Source: Myxococcales bacterium (lineage in GTDB: Bacteria > Myxococcota > Polyangia > Fen-1088). From it: a DNA stretch of 17,838 nt. Position numbers and translations under genes: made by a program. Location of the stretch: contig PMCR01000359.1 of the NCBI GenBank assembly GCA_003155465.1, positions 17,315 to 35,152 on the forward strand. Reading direction: 5' to 3'. Within the stretch, counting starts at the first letter, position 1. Every line of letters starts with the position of its first letter. The notes beneath the pieces are model-generated. The model searched no databases. It worked only from the letters and a program-made list of their open reading frames with translations, and was not told where the DNA came from. This document shows, in pieces, positions 5,080 to 12,459 of this stretch.

Positions 5080-7641
5080 ATGGCTCGTACATCCGCAGCG
5101 CTACTCGTCGACTCAGACCTCAAGGGGCTCGAATCACTTGTCTACGGCTTCCAGGGCGTCGACTGGCGCAGCACCGCGTGCCCCGCCCCGGAAACAGCGC
5201 TCTTCTTGGTCAAGGCCTCTGCCGCGGACATCCTGGTAGTTGCCGCGCGCGAGCCGCACGAAAAGACGTTGACGCTGCTTCGCCAGCTCCGTTCCAACGA
5301 AGAAACCCGCACCCTGCCCTTGTTGGTCATGGGCCCTGCCAGTCTGCGCCCCAGCGTGATCGATTGTGGGTCGATCGATTTCTTGCCCACGCCGGTCTTC
5401 GTGCGCGACGTGATCACGGCCAGCCGAATTCTCGTCTCGCTGGCCACCCAGCGTGCGCACGAGCATGGCCGCGAGCCAAGAATCGACGGCAGCCTAGCCG
5501 ACTTTGGATTCTTCTCGATCATCCGCGTGATGAGTGGACTGCTGCGTTCGGGGGTGCTGCAAGTCAACCGCGGGAATCGCCGGGGCGAGATCCTGTTTTC
5601 CGAGGGCGAGATAGCCGGAGCCCAGGTGGGCTCGCTGCAAGGCCAACCCGCGATCCACCAACTTCTGCTGTGGGAAGATGCCAAGATCGAGTTGCGCTTG
5701 CGCGCCGTGGCCCGACGGACACAGTTCAACCGGCGATTCGACGAGATCATGGACGAAGCAGAACGCTTCGTTCGCGACTACGCCCACGCCATCCAAGGCA
5801 TCGGACCCTCCTCGTCGGTGTACGAAAAAAACGAAGCAGGGCTAACAAGTACCGCGGGATCGGTGCCTTCCGATGTCACGCCCGTGCTCCGTTTGTTCGA
5901 CGGACGGCGTACGCTGACCGACATCATCGACGACAGCCCCTTCCGTGTCTTCGACACCGTGCGGATACTCACCCGCTTGGTGGATGTCGGGGTTCTGACC
6001 CGACGGAAGCCGCTGGACAAGACATCCACGCCCACTGCTCCCTTGCAGAGGTTCTGGGAAACCGCCCGCATAGTGAGCCCGCCGGACAGCGTCGCACCCG
6101 CCCCGTCGCCGAAGCCGGCTTCCGAACGTATCGGTCGAATCGACAGCCGAATTGGCGAGCCGAATCGCCGCGAGGGTCAACGTCGCGCGCCGGCTGACAC
6201 GCCTGTCCGCGGCACGCCCATGGTCGGCACCGTGGCTACCCGGACACCCGCATCCGGTGCGCCTGAGACCGCGTCTGTCGCAGCGCCTGTCGTGCAGGCC
6301 ACAGATGCAAGCAAGGCCAGGGCCTCCGGCACCATCGACCTTCGCGCAGCAGGCGATCGACGTCAGGCCAAGACCGATAGGCGCACCCGGCCCTCGGTTA
6401 CCATCGACGTGGGTCTCGTGGAGGCTGCCACCTCGCCAACCCCAGCAGCCCCTCAGGTCGAAACCTCGGCCACGCCCGCCCAGTCTTCGACGCGCGCCGG
6501 TCGTGTGACGGGCACGATGCAGGTGGCACTCTCGTCGGGCCACCGAGGCTCGGCCGCGATCCCGCAGACCGCGGGTGGCGGTGTTTCGGTCGAGATCGAT
6601 CCTGGGCTTGCGTCCGAGGCCGGCTTGGGCGCCAAGCAAGAGGCTCCGGTCGCGTCACTCCCGCAGTCGCCTGCACCGGCTGCGGACCCCGCGCCTGCGA
6701 AAGCCGGGGCTTCCAGGACCGGCGCCAACCCTGTCCCGGTCGCCCCCCACAAGGCTGCGGCCCCCTCTGTCGCGGGGCGCGCTCCAGCTTCATCGCATGA
6801 CTCCGAGGCGCCCGCTGCCGGCGGGTCGGCGTCAGCCGCCGCAACACGAGGCGATGGACCCCGCACCGCCAGGGTGACAGGCACCCTTTCCATCGCTCCG
6901 TCGCAGCGATCTGCCGTGGCAAAGACCACGGGCAAGGGCGCTTCCGTCCAGCTCGATCCTGTCTTGATGGCCGAGTTGGGCCGACTGGAAAAGGCTACGA
7001 CACCCGTCGGTCTCCCGGAGTCAGAGCAGCCCCTGCGTGCCACACCTGCACCGGTTGCACCATTTGCCCAGCCTAGCGCCGCAAGTGCGGCTCCCAGCGC
7101 GGCAGGTGGTCCCACCCCGTCCCCAACAAAAGCAGGCCACGCGGGCAGGGTGACGGGCACGCTTTCGGTGTCGCCTTCCTCGCGCTTGTCGGCAAACACA
7201 CTCAGAACCCCGGCGAGTGGGCTCTCGGTCTCGCTCGATCCTGCCTTGATGGCTGAGGCACAAGAACTCGATGTGCCCAAGCCTCGGCCGACGCCCGCGC
7301 TGGGGCACAGACTGGCGGGCACGGCGGCGCCCCGAACCGCCGCCCAAGACGTGGCTCCCCCGGCGAAGGGCCAGGCCCGCGCCGCGAGCAGCGAAGCGCC
7401 CGCTCCTGCGGCAGCCCGGCCGACGCCCCCATCGTCCGACGACAGCGTGACATCGCAGCCCGGCAAACAGACCGGCCGCATCAGCGGTGCCTTCAACGCA
7501 GTCGAGCGTGACTTCTTCGCCCGCGAGGCCGATCTCTACAAGCGCGAGGCCGAGGACAATTTCGCCGACCTGGACGAACCTGGCAGGCAAGGAGACGGCA
7601 AGACGTCCCACGGCCGCGGACCGTCCAAGAGACAGAGCTAG
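5080..7641 (+). CDS. DUF4388 protein with degenerate receiver domain and repetitive Ala/Pro-rich tail
   Basis: The protein has 853 residues from ATG 5080; an in-frame TTG 18 bp upstream is less likely. Residues 1-125 look like a response-regulator receiver (AALLVDSD as beta-1). The phospho-acceptor position reads ILVVAAREP, with Ala for Asp, and the conserved Lys region reads FLPTPV with no Lys, so phosphorylation is unlikely. Residues about 136-207 form a DUF4388 (PatA N-terminal-like) domain. Residues about 265-312 (RLFDGRRTLTDIIDDSPF, then VRILTRLVDVGVL) resemble the small winged-helix-like module that often accompanies it. Residues about 330-795 are Ala/Pro-rich and contain at least three degenerate repeats of the form GRVTGTL-n-SV-x-LDP-x-LMAE (near 473, 596 and 688). 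The end carries TGRISGAFNAVERDFFAREADLYKREAEDNFADLDE, charged and probably helical. There is no signal peptide or membrane span. A cytoplasmic signalling or scaffold role is inferred, not known. Confidence 0.85.
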   Translation: MARTSAALLVDSDLKGLESLVYGFQGVDWRSTACPAPETALFLVKASAADILVVAAREPHEKTLTLLRQLRSNEETRTLPLLVMGPASLRPSVIDCGSIDFLPTPVFVRDVITASRILVSLATQRAHEHGREPRIDGSLADFGFFSIIRVMSGLLRSGVLQVNRGNRRGEILFSEGEIAGAQVGSLQGQPAIHQLLLWEDAKIELRLRAVARRTQFNRRFDEIMDEAERFVRDYAHAIQGIGPSSSVYEKNEAGLTSTAGSVPSDVTPVLRLFDGRRTLTDIIDDSPFRVFDTVRILTRLVDVGVLTRRKPLDKTSTPTAPLQRFWETARIVSPPDSVAPAPSPKPASERIGRIDSRIGEPNRREGQRRAPADTPVRGTPMVGTVATRTPASGAPETASVAAPVVQATDASKARASGTIDLRAAGDRRQAKTDRRTRPSVTIDVGLVEAATSPTPAAPQVETSATPAQSSTRAGRVTGTMQVALSSGHRGSAAIPQTAGGGVSVEIDPGLASEAGLGAKQEAPVASLPQSPAPAADPAPAKAGASRTGANPVPVAPHKAAAPSVAGRAPASSHDSEAPAAGGSASAAATRGDGPRTARVTGTLSIAPSQRSAVAKTTGKGASVQLDPVLMAELGRLEKATTPVGLPESEQPLRATPAPVAPFAQPSAASAAPSAAGGPTPSPTKAGHAGRVTGTLSVSPSSRLSANTLRTPASGLSVSLDPALMAEAQELDVPKPRPTPALGHRLAGTAAPRTAAQDVAPPAKGQARAASSEAPAPAAARPTPPSSDDSVTSQPGKQTGRISGAFNAVERDFFAREADLYKREAEDNFADLDEPGRQGDGKTSHGRGPSKRQS

Positions 7642-7643
7642 AC

Positions 7644-7659
7644 CGAAGTTCCTACTTCG
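7644..7659. terminator. Small hairpin between convergent genes
   Basis: CGAAGT (7644-7649), loop TCCT, ACTTCG (7654-7659) form a perfect 6-bp hairpin over the 10-bp gap between the convergent DUF4388 and lipoprotein stops. It could act on both strands, but no T-run follows on either side. Confidence 0.3.
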
Positions 7660-8299
7660 CGTCCCACACGAACTCGATCCGGCCCAAGGGGCTGGCAAAC
7701 CGCAGGGTGAGGCGACCACTTGCCGGACCGGCGAAAGGCTGACCGCCGCTGGAGGGGCGGGCGAAGCTGATCTGATAGGTGCGCGTGAATTCGGTACGGC
7801 CGGGGAAGAAGCGGCTCTCGTAGATCTCAGGCAACTTCACCACTTGGATCGAGGTGGGCCCCAATTCGGCCCCCGTGGCGTCAAGCAGAGTCACCCGCCA
7901 GGGCGAGTTCTTGCGTTCGAGATCGTTCCATCGGTCGGTGGTCGTCTGCGCCGCCACATGGAATTCGTAGCTGGCCCGCGAAGCATCGAGCTGCGAGCGC
8001 ATGAGCGTGGCGCGATCGCTGTCCGACAAGTCATAGATGCTCGCGTACTGCGACACATAGGCCTGTCGGAAACCCCAGCTCTCGTGGGTCGCCCACCCTT
8101 CGATAATGGTGCCCACGTCCCCGACCAGCTTCTCGTGTCGCGTCCAGCTTTCGTAGACCGACGAGTAGTCAGTCGGACGATAGTCCCGCGTGACCTCGGA
8201 AAAATCGACGGGCTTGGTGGCAGCCATGGTGCACCCGACCCAAGCTGCAGCACACGCCAAGCCCAGCACCCGCCTACGGGGTTGCAGGGATAGCATCAT
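7652..8299 (-). CDS. Putative lipoprotein of unknown function, downstream of pyrE
   Basis: The 215-residue protein has an export signal: basic LQPRRR, a hydrophobic core VLGLACAAAW, then VGC. This suggests a type II lipoprotein signal with lipidated C23, although the -3 residue is Trp rather than the usual Leu; alternatively it is simply secreted. I do not recognise the mature domain. It is rich in aromatic and polar residues (for example SVYESWTRHEKLV), with no membrane span after the signal and a C-terminal half of probable beta strands ending LGRIEFVWDAK. The start (ATG 8299, tandem Met) overlaps the pyrE stop in an ATGA arrangement, so it is translated from the pyrE message. The stop lies 10 bp from the stop of the convergent DUF4388 gene. 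Its link with pyrimidine synthesis is not evident. Confidence 0.75.
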   Translation of the reverse strand: MMLSLQPRRRVLGLACAAAWVGCTMAATKPVDFSEVTRDYRPTDYSSVYESWTRHEKLVGDVGTIIEGWATHESWGFRQAYVSQYASIYDLSDSDRATLMRSQLDASRASYEFHVAAQTTTDRWNDLERKNSPWRVTLLDATGAELGPTSIQVVKLPEIYESRFFPGRTEFTRTYQISFARPSSGGQPFAGPASGRLTLRFASPLGRIEFVWDAK

Positions 8300-8862
8300 A
8301 TGAACTCCCTCCGCCGGAAGAGGGTCTGCAGCGGTGCCTCCCGCTCCAGTGCCTCGCGGCCACCTTCTTCGCGGTCCACCAATGCGACGATCAGGCTGAC
8401 CTTCAGACCAAATTCGCGCGCGCGTGAAATCGCCAGGAGTGCAGAATCACCTCTGGTCACCACGTCCTCAAGGATAGCGACTGGCATCCCGGGACGAAGC
8501 AGCTTGCGTCCCTCCAACCACTGCGCGGTGCCATGGCCTTTGGCCTCCTTGCGCACGTAGAAGGCGTCCAGCGGCCGCCCGCCCAGGTAGCTGATCGTAG
8601 CCACCGCCGAGGCCAGCGGATCAGCACCCATGGTCAAGCCCCCCACGGCTTCCACCTCGGGAGCGTGCTCGGCAATCACCTGGTTGAACAGCCACCCCAC
8701 CAGGAAGTGGCCCTCGGCGCTCAACACCGCCTGCTTGCAGTCGATGTAGAAGTTGCTCTTCTGCCCTGACCGGAGGATGACCTCGCGCTCCTCGTAGGAC
8801 AGCCGCTTGAGGAGGTCGAGGAGTCGAGCCCGGTTACGTTCGAAAGGTTCACGGCTGCTCAT
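8296..8862 (-). CDS. pyrE: Orotate phosphoribosyltransferase
   Basis: The 188-residue type I phosphoribosyltransferase converts orotate and PRPP to OMP in de novo pyrimidine synthesis. Visible motifs are LRSGQKSNFYIDCKQ (30-44, substrate end), GGLTMGADPLASA (74-86), the catalytic flexible loop VRKEAKGHGT (K105, K108, H110), and the PRPP-binding motif LEDVVTRGDSAL (131-142). The ATG at 8862 gives MSSREPFERNRARLLDLL, the normal N-terminus. The frame stays open to an ATG at 8976, but that extension is low-complexity and outside the fold, so it is not used. The length is close to the family norm. It overlaps the following lipoprotein gene by ATGA. Nothing else of the pyrimidine pathway is in the window. 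The 245 bp upstream to 9107 hold no gene. Confidence 0.93.
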   Translation of the reverse strand: MSSREPFERNRARLLDLLKRLSYEEREVILRSGQKSNFYIDCKQAVLSAEGHFLVGWLFNQVIAEHAPEVEAVGGLTMGADPLASAVATISYLGGRPLDAFYVRKEAKGHGTAQWLEGRKLLRPGMPVAILEDVVTRGDSALLAISRAREFGLKVSLIVALVDREEGGREALEREAPLQTLFRRREFI

Positions 8863-9083
8863 GGCAGAGTTTTTACCACGGCGCGGCCCGCAAGAGGACC
8901 CGTTCGCAACATCTGGGGACCGGTCAGCGCGGCGCGGACCGTAGATCGAAGTTAGCCCAGAGGCCGCGAAGTCCATAGAACCTGACCTGGGAGGAACGGG
9001 TTGGGTTCTGCGTAGCCCGAACTTCCCCTCCTCCTGTGGGCCAGTTGTTCTCTCTGTGTGGAACAGCTAGCCAGCAACCTATT

Positions 9084-9104
9084 GGATCGCGCTCCGCGAG
9101 ATCC
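9084..9104 (-). terminator. Imperfect hairpin just after the 247-residue gene
   Basis: On the minus strand GGAT, a two-base bulge, CGCG, loop GAG, CGCG, ATCC can fold 3 bp past the stop at 9108. There is no T-run, so it is only a possible transcript-end structure. Confidence 0.22.
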
Positions 9105-9107
9105 TGG

Positions 9108-9851
9108 TTAGAGCCCGTCGAGCGGGTCGTCCGAGACTTTCTTCTTGTCCTTGATGTACTTCTGCGGCGCCTCGGGCTTGGCCGTGGTCTCCTTGGGCGA
9201 CCGAGCGTGGCCGGCGGCGCTGCTGGCCGCACGGCGCGAGTTGGCCTCGTCGATCTGCCGCTTCAGCGCCTCCCGGTCAGCCTCGCTCTTGGTCTCGCTG
9301 AGCTGCCGGTTGAGCTTGGCAATCTGGGCCTGGAATGTCAGCTCCTGCTCTTGCTGCTTGCGAACCAACTCGTCGCGGTCCTTCTGGGCCATGGCCTTTG
9401 CCTGCTCCTCGGCCTTCGCATGGTAGGAATTGATCGTGGCCACCACGACCGCGCCGATGACCAACACGCCGACCACTATTCCGATAATAAGGCCTTTGGG
9501 AGCGGGCTTGCCCTGTACCGCCGCCCGGGCCTCCACCTCAAGCCGCATGCGCTCGTGCTGCAGTTTCATCTCGGCATCGACACGCGCCCGGCGGTCGGCT
9601 TCCTCAACCCGCAGCCTCTCCTCGCGCTCACGCGCCAGCTTCTCCTCTTCGACGCGCTTCCTGCGATTCTCCTCCTCACAACGAGCCCGCTCGGCCTCCT
9701 CCTTCGTCCGGCGCTCAGTCTCCTCTCTTGTCCGGCGCTCGGCATCGGCCTTTGCCTCTGCCTTTGCTTTCTCCTGTTTGACCCGCTCCTCCTCCTGCCT
9801 GCGAAGTTCCTTGAGAGACGTCAGGACCGAGTTCTCTTGTGCCTCAGGCAT
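9108..9851 (-). CDS. Single-span coiled-coil membrane protein
   Basis: The protein has 247 residues. The N-terminus MPEAQENSVLTSLKELRRQE leads into a very charged Glu/Arg/Lys coiled coil (about 14-115). Next is one membrane span (GLIIGIVVGVLVIGAVVVAT, about 119-138), then a second charged helical stretch (about 145-205) and a short Lys/Pro tail ending SDDPLDGL. With no signal peptide and a positive N-terminal side, the topology is probably N-in with a periplasmic C-terminal coil. I do not recognise the protein. The ENSVL-x-SL motif near the start is also present in the zinc-ribbon/GYF protein at 12899-14575. A good ribosome-binding site, AAGGAG, lies 6 bp before the ATG. It sits 157 bp downstream of another single-span protein on the same strand, and the two may act together. 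Charged coiled coils attract false homologies, so no function is assigned. Confidence 0.82.
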   Translation of the reverse strand: MPEAQENSVLTSLKELRRQEEERVKQEKAKAEAKADAERRTREETERRTKEEAERARCEEENRRKRVEEEKLAREREERLRVEEADRRARVDAEMKLQHERMRLEVEARAAVQGKPAPKGLIIGIVVGVLVIGAVVVATINSYHAKAEEQAKAMAQKDRDELVRKQQEQELTFQAQIAKLNRQLSETKSEADREALKRQIDEANSRRAASSAAGHARSPKETTAKPEAPQKYIKDKKKVSDDPLDGL

Positions 9852-9881
9852 GTAACTCCTTGCGCTGTGCTGGGTTCACTG

Positions 9882-9903
9882 AAAAAAAAGGCGCCTGCCT
9901 ATC
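9882..9903 (-). promoter_or_regulatory. T8 tract preceded by a short stem in the leader of the 247-residue gene
   Basis: On the minus strand AGGC-AGGC-GCCT (a 4-bp stem) is followed directly by eight T residues, 30 bp before the ATG at 9851. This resembles a weak intrinsic terminator or attenuator, but the stem is short. An upstream TTAGATATTGG block might be a -10 region; no matching -35 is clear. Confidence 0.22.
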
Positions 9904-9977
9904 CAATATCTAACACAGATTCGCACGTCCGCAGCGCGAACACGCGCGATCGGTGCCAACTCGACTGGGCCTACTCT

Positions 9978-9991
9978 GGGCGCTCGCGCCC
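9978..9991 (-). terminator. GC hairpin after the 165-residue gene
   Basis: GGGCG, a four-base loop and CGCCC form a perfect short hairpin 17 bp past the stop at 10009. It has no T-run, so termination is uncertain. Confidence 0.25.
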
Positions 9992-10008
9992 TGCGCGAAC
10001 CCGTGAGG

Positions 10009-10506
10009 CTACCTGAGGCCACGTAGCAACGCATCAACAGAAGCGTCAGTCTTCTTGGTCGATTCAGAAGGTGGTCCGCCGCTGCCCTTGGATGCCGTCA
10101 CCTTTGCTGTCTTGCGCCCCGTCTTGTGCCCCTTCTTCTTCTGTCCGGCCTTGCCCGAATCCGCGTCGGACGCCGCCACTCCGGCAGCCCCGGTCTGGTT
10201 GGCGTCGCCGACGGCCGCTACAGAACCAGCGGGCTTCGTCTTCTCGGCTGTGGCTGCCGCGGCCTTGGCCTTTTCGGCGGCGACCGCCTCCAGCCTGATC
10301 TTCTCGACTTGGGCGGCGGCCTCCTTGGCACGCGCCTCCACTGCCCGGGCCGCTGCTTCCTGCGAGGCATGTTGCTTGTGCACGACAACTAGAAAAATCG
10401 CAGCCATCAAGAACACCAGAACACCGCCGCCGATGACGGCAACGAAAGCCCAGTGGGGCTTCTGACCCGGCAAGTCCAGACGTGGCAGCACGACCTTATC
10501 GCTCAT
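10009..10506 (-). CDS. Small single-span membrane protein with Ala/Lys-rich tail
   Basis: The protein has 165 residues from the ATG at 10506, which has a GGGAGG ribosome-binding site about 11 bp upstream; the longer frame to 10623 has no such support. A short cytoplasmic N-terminus (MSDKVVLPRLDLPGQKPHW) precedes one membrane span (FVAVIGGGVLVFLMAAIFLVVV, about 21-42). An Ala/Glu/Lys helical stretch follows (about 46-90), then a Lys/Gly/Ser-rich linker and a terminal SVDALLRGLR. That ending resembles SIDDLLDQ, which precedes the TonB-like domain of the AgmX-type protein at 12899-14575, so this gene looks like such a protein without its C-terminal domain (inference). No function is recognised. 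It diverges from the CpsB-like gene; 10507-10661 would hold both promoters. Confidence 0.75.
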   Translation of the reverse strand: MSDKVVLPRLDLPGQKPHWAFVAVIGGGVLVFLMAAIFLVVVHKQHASQEAAARAVEARAKEAAAQVEKIRLEAVAAEKAKAAAATAEKTKPAGSVAAVGDANQTGAAGVAASDADSGKAGQKKKGHKTGRKTAKVTASKGSGGPPSESTKKTDASVDALLRGLR

Positions 10507-10661
10507 CAAGCTTGTGCCTCCCAGCGCGACAACTCTGCGATCGCTTCTCGACTTTGCGCAAGCCCGAAGCGTGCGACGAACGCAATTTTTCGCCGCCAGC
10601 CGGGAACCAAAAGAGACACCCAAAGCAGCGCCGAATTCGCTATTGTCTCACGGCGAATCCC

Positions 10662-11381
10662 GTGGCGCATCACGTCGATCTGCATTCTCATCTCCTTCCC
10701 GGCCTTGACGACGGAGCCGACAGCCTCGCCGTCTGTCTCAGCATGGTGCGCGCTTTGGCCGAAATGGGTTTTTCCGACTTGTGCGCCACTCCCCACCAGT
10801 TCGCTGGGATGTTCCAGCCCTCGCTCGACGAGGTTGCGCTCGCCTTCGACCAGGTGCGCCGCGAAACCGCGACCGTGCTGCCCGAAGTCCGCCTGCTGCT
10901 TGGGGCCGAGAACTACTGGGACGATCTGTTCGCCCGCCGACTGCGCAAGGGAGAGACACCATGTTACGACGGCGGAAAGGCATTCCTCTTTGAGATCAGC
11001 CCAACCGTCATGCCGCCTCGTCTTGAAGCATCGCTGTTTGACATCCGGGTGACTGGGCGCCTTCCGGTCCTGGCGCACCCAGAGCGGTACCTGGCGGTGC
11101 AGCGTGATCTCGCCGTGGCAGAGGGCGTGGGCCGCCAAGCCGCATTGTTGGTGGACTTGGCCGCGCTGTCCGGAATCGGCGATCGGGCCGAAGTCAAGAC
11201 GGCTCGACGACTAGTCGAGCAGGGCCTGGCCCACGCCGCGGCTTCTGACATGCACGATCCCGAAGACGGCCCAGCCATCGCTGCGGGCTTGGCCTGGATC
11301 GAAAAGCGCCTTGGGGCGGATTCTCTCAGGCAATTGCTCAGCGACAATCCGCGCCGTATCTTGATAGGTCAACTTCCCTGA
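10662..11381 (+). CDS. PHP-type CpsB/YwqE-like tyrosine-protein phosphatase
   Basis: The protein has 239 residues starting at GTG 10662. No ATG exists near the start, and the family N-terminus begins almost at once with HVDLHSHLLPGLDDGA, so the long frame back to 10482 is not used. Metal-site motifs of the PHP phosphoesterase fold are D6, H8, H10, D16, D17, ATPHQF (H45), GAEN (E83), LAHPERY (H139, E141, R142) and ASDMHDP (D196, H198). The canonical second His of ATPHH is Gln here. Family members are manganese-dependent protein-tyrosine phosphatases that usually control capsule or exopolysaccharide export kinases. The next gene, 28 bp on, is a flippase-like membrane protein, which fits a surface-polysaccharide role. 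No matching tyrosine kinase is in the window. Confidence 0.87.
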   Translation: MAHHVDLHSHLLPGLDDGADSLAVCLSMVRALAEMGFSDLCATPHQFAGMFQPSLDEVALAFDQVRRETATVLPEVRLLLGAENYWDDLFARRLRKGETPCYDGGKAFLFEISPTVMPPRLEASLFDIRVTGRLPVLAHPERYLAVQRDLAVAEGVGRQAALLVDLAALSGIGDRAEVKTARRLVEQGLAHAAASDMHDPEDGPAIAAGLAWIEKRLGADSLRQLLSDNPRRILIGQLP

Positions 11382-11409
11382 TGCGTCCCGCGCGCAAAGG
11401 CCCACGCCC

Positions 11410-12459
11410 TTGAAGCTCATCGTCAAAATCCTCCTTTCCCTGCTCGTCGGGGCGCTGTGCCTGTGGCTGGCCCTTCGTAGGATGGACCTTTCGGCAACGG
11501 CTTCGGTGCTGCGCGGCTTGCCACTCTCGGCGGTTCTGCTCTACGCGGCCACCATGGTTCCCACGCATCTGTTCCGCGCGTGGCGATGGAAGTACCTGCT
11601 GCGTCCCATCGGCGTGTCCCTGACCTTCGGCCGCCTGATGACAGTGTCAACGGTGGGTTTCATGGCCATCCTGGCCTTGCCCTTCCGCCTCGGCGAATTC
11701 GCGCGGCCATACTACGTCGTGCGCAGCGGGCAATCCCGCATGAGCGCTTTGCTGGGTACTGTCGCGGTAGAGCGCATCGTCGATGGGTTGGTGATCTCCA
11801 TCCTCTTCTTCGTCACCTACATTTTGGCCAGCCGAGCGGGTGGGTCTGGCTATTCATCGGTGCTGGCCGGCGCAGCCTGGTTGTCCCTGATTGGCTTTCT
11901 CTCCCTGACCATCTTTCTGGCCTGCGCCCTGCGCTGGACCGACAAGACGATCCGACTCGTGTTGGCCGCGACCCTTCTGCGACGTCTTGCGCCTGCCATG
12001 GCCGAGCGGCTGGCCGACAAGCTGGGCGCCTTGATACACGGTTTTCGAGCCTTGCGTGAGCCGCGCGACATGATTCCGTTCCTGGCCCAGACGACCCTCT
12101 ACTGGTTCAGCAACGGATTCGGGATGTGGCTACTCGCCCGCGATATGCAGCTTGCCATTCCTCTCACCGGTGCATTTGCCGCGATGGCTTTCACTGGCGT
12201 GCTCATCTCCCTGCCCAATTCGCCGGGACTGGTGGGCCAGTTTCACGCGGGCGTACTCATCGCTTTGGGCGCCTACCTGCCCGCAGCCACAGTCAGCTCC
12301 TTCGGCGGAGCCTACGCCGTCGCTCTGCATGGAATTCAGTTCGTGTGGTACGTGGGATGGGGGTTCCTCGCCCTCTTGGCGGTGGGAGAAGGTTCCCGCT
12401 CGCTGCGCGCCATGGTCGTCGAGTCCAAACGCGCCGCTGAGGGAGGAGAGGCATCGTGA
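11410..12459 (+). CDS. Flippase-like integral membrane protein (LPG synthase TM / UPF0104 family)
   Basis: The 349-residue protein has about seven or eight hydrophobic segments. Typical family landmarks are LFRAWRWKYLLRPIG, FMAILALPFRLGEFARPYYV, VAVERIVDGLVIS, and SLPNSPGLVGQFHAGV near the C-terminus. The family is known as the membrane part of lysyl-phosphatidylglycerol synthase and related lipid or glycolipid flippase-like proteins; no cytosolic lysyl-transferase domain is attached here, so no aminoacylation is implied. The start is TTG 11410, chosen because it places the first membrane span (LIVKILLSLLVGALCLWLAL) at the N-terminus; the next ATG would remove it. An AAAGG lies about 10 bp upstream. 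The stop overlaps the next gene (GTGA). The CpsB-like neighbour suggests an envelope glycolipid or polysaccharide role. Confidence 0.85.
   Translation: MKLIVKILLSLLVGALCLWLALRRMDLSATASVLRGLPLSAVLLYAATMVPTHLFRAWRWKYLLRPIGVSLTFGRLMTVSTVGFMAILALPFRLGEFARPYYVVRSGQSRMSALLGTVAVERIVDGLVISILFFVTYILASRAGGSGYSSVLAGAAWLSLIGFLSLTIFLACALRWTDKTIRLVLAATLLRRLAPAMAERLADKLGALIHGFRALREPRDMIPFLAQTTLYWFSNGFGMWLLARDMQLAIPLTGAFAAMAFTGVLISLPNSPGLVGQFHAGVLIALGAYLPAATVSSFGGAYAVALHGIQFVWYVGWGFLALLAVGEGSRSLRAMVVESKRAAEGGEAS

Noticed and set aside
4884..6197. Plus-strand frame of 437 codons across tRNA-Cys and the start of the DUF4388 gene
   Set aside because: It begins inside the tRNA and overlaps a well-supported gene in another frame; its translation is Arg/Pro-rich without domain features.
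6453..7496. Minus-strand frame of 347 codons opposite the DUF4388 tail
   Set aside because: Antisense shadow of Ala/Pro-rich coding DNA; Ala/Gly-rich without structure or start signals.
8863..8976. N-terminal extension of pyrE
   Set aside because: The extra 38 residues are outside the orotate phosphoribosyltransferase fold, and 8862 gives the normal family N-terminus.
9036..10016. Long plus-strand frame (326 codons) opposite the coiled-coil gene
   Set aside because: It is the antisense shadow of a Glu/Arg/Lys-rich coding region, giving a Leu-rich artefact, and it runs across the real gene's stop and promoter region.
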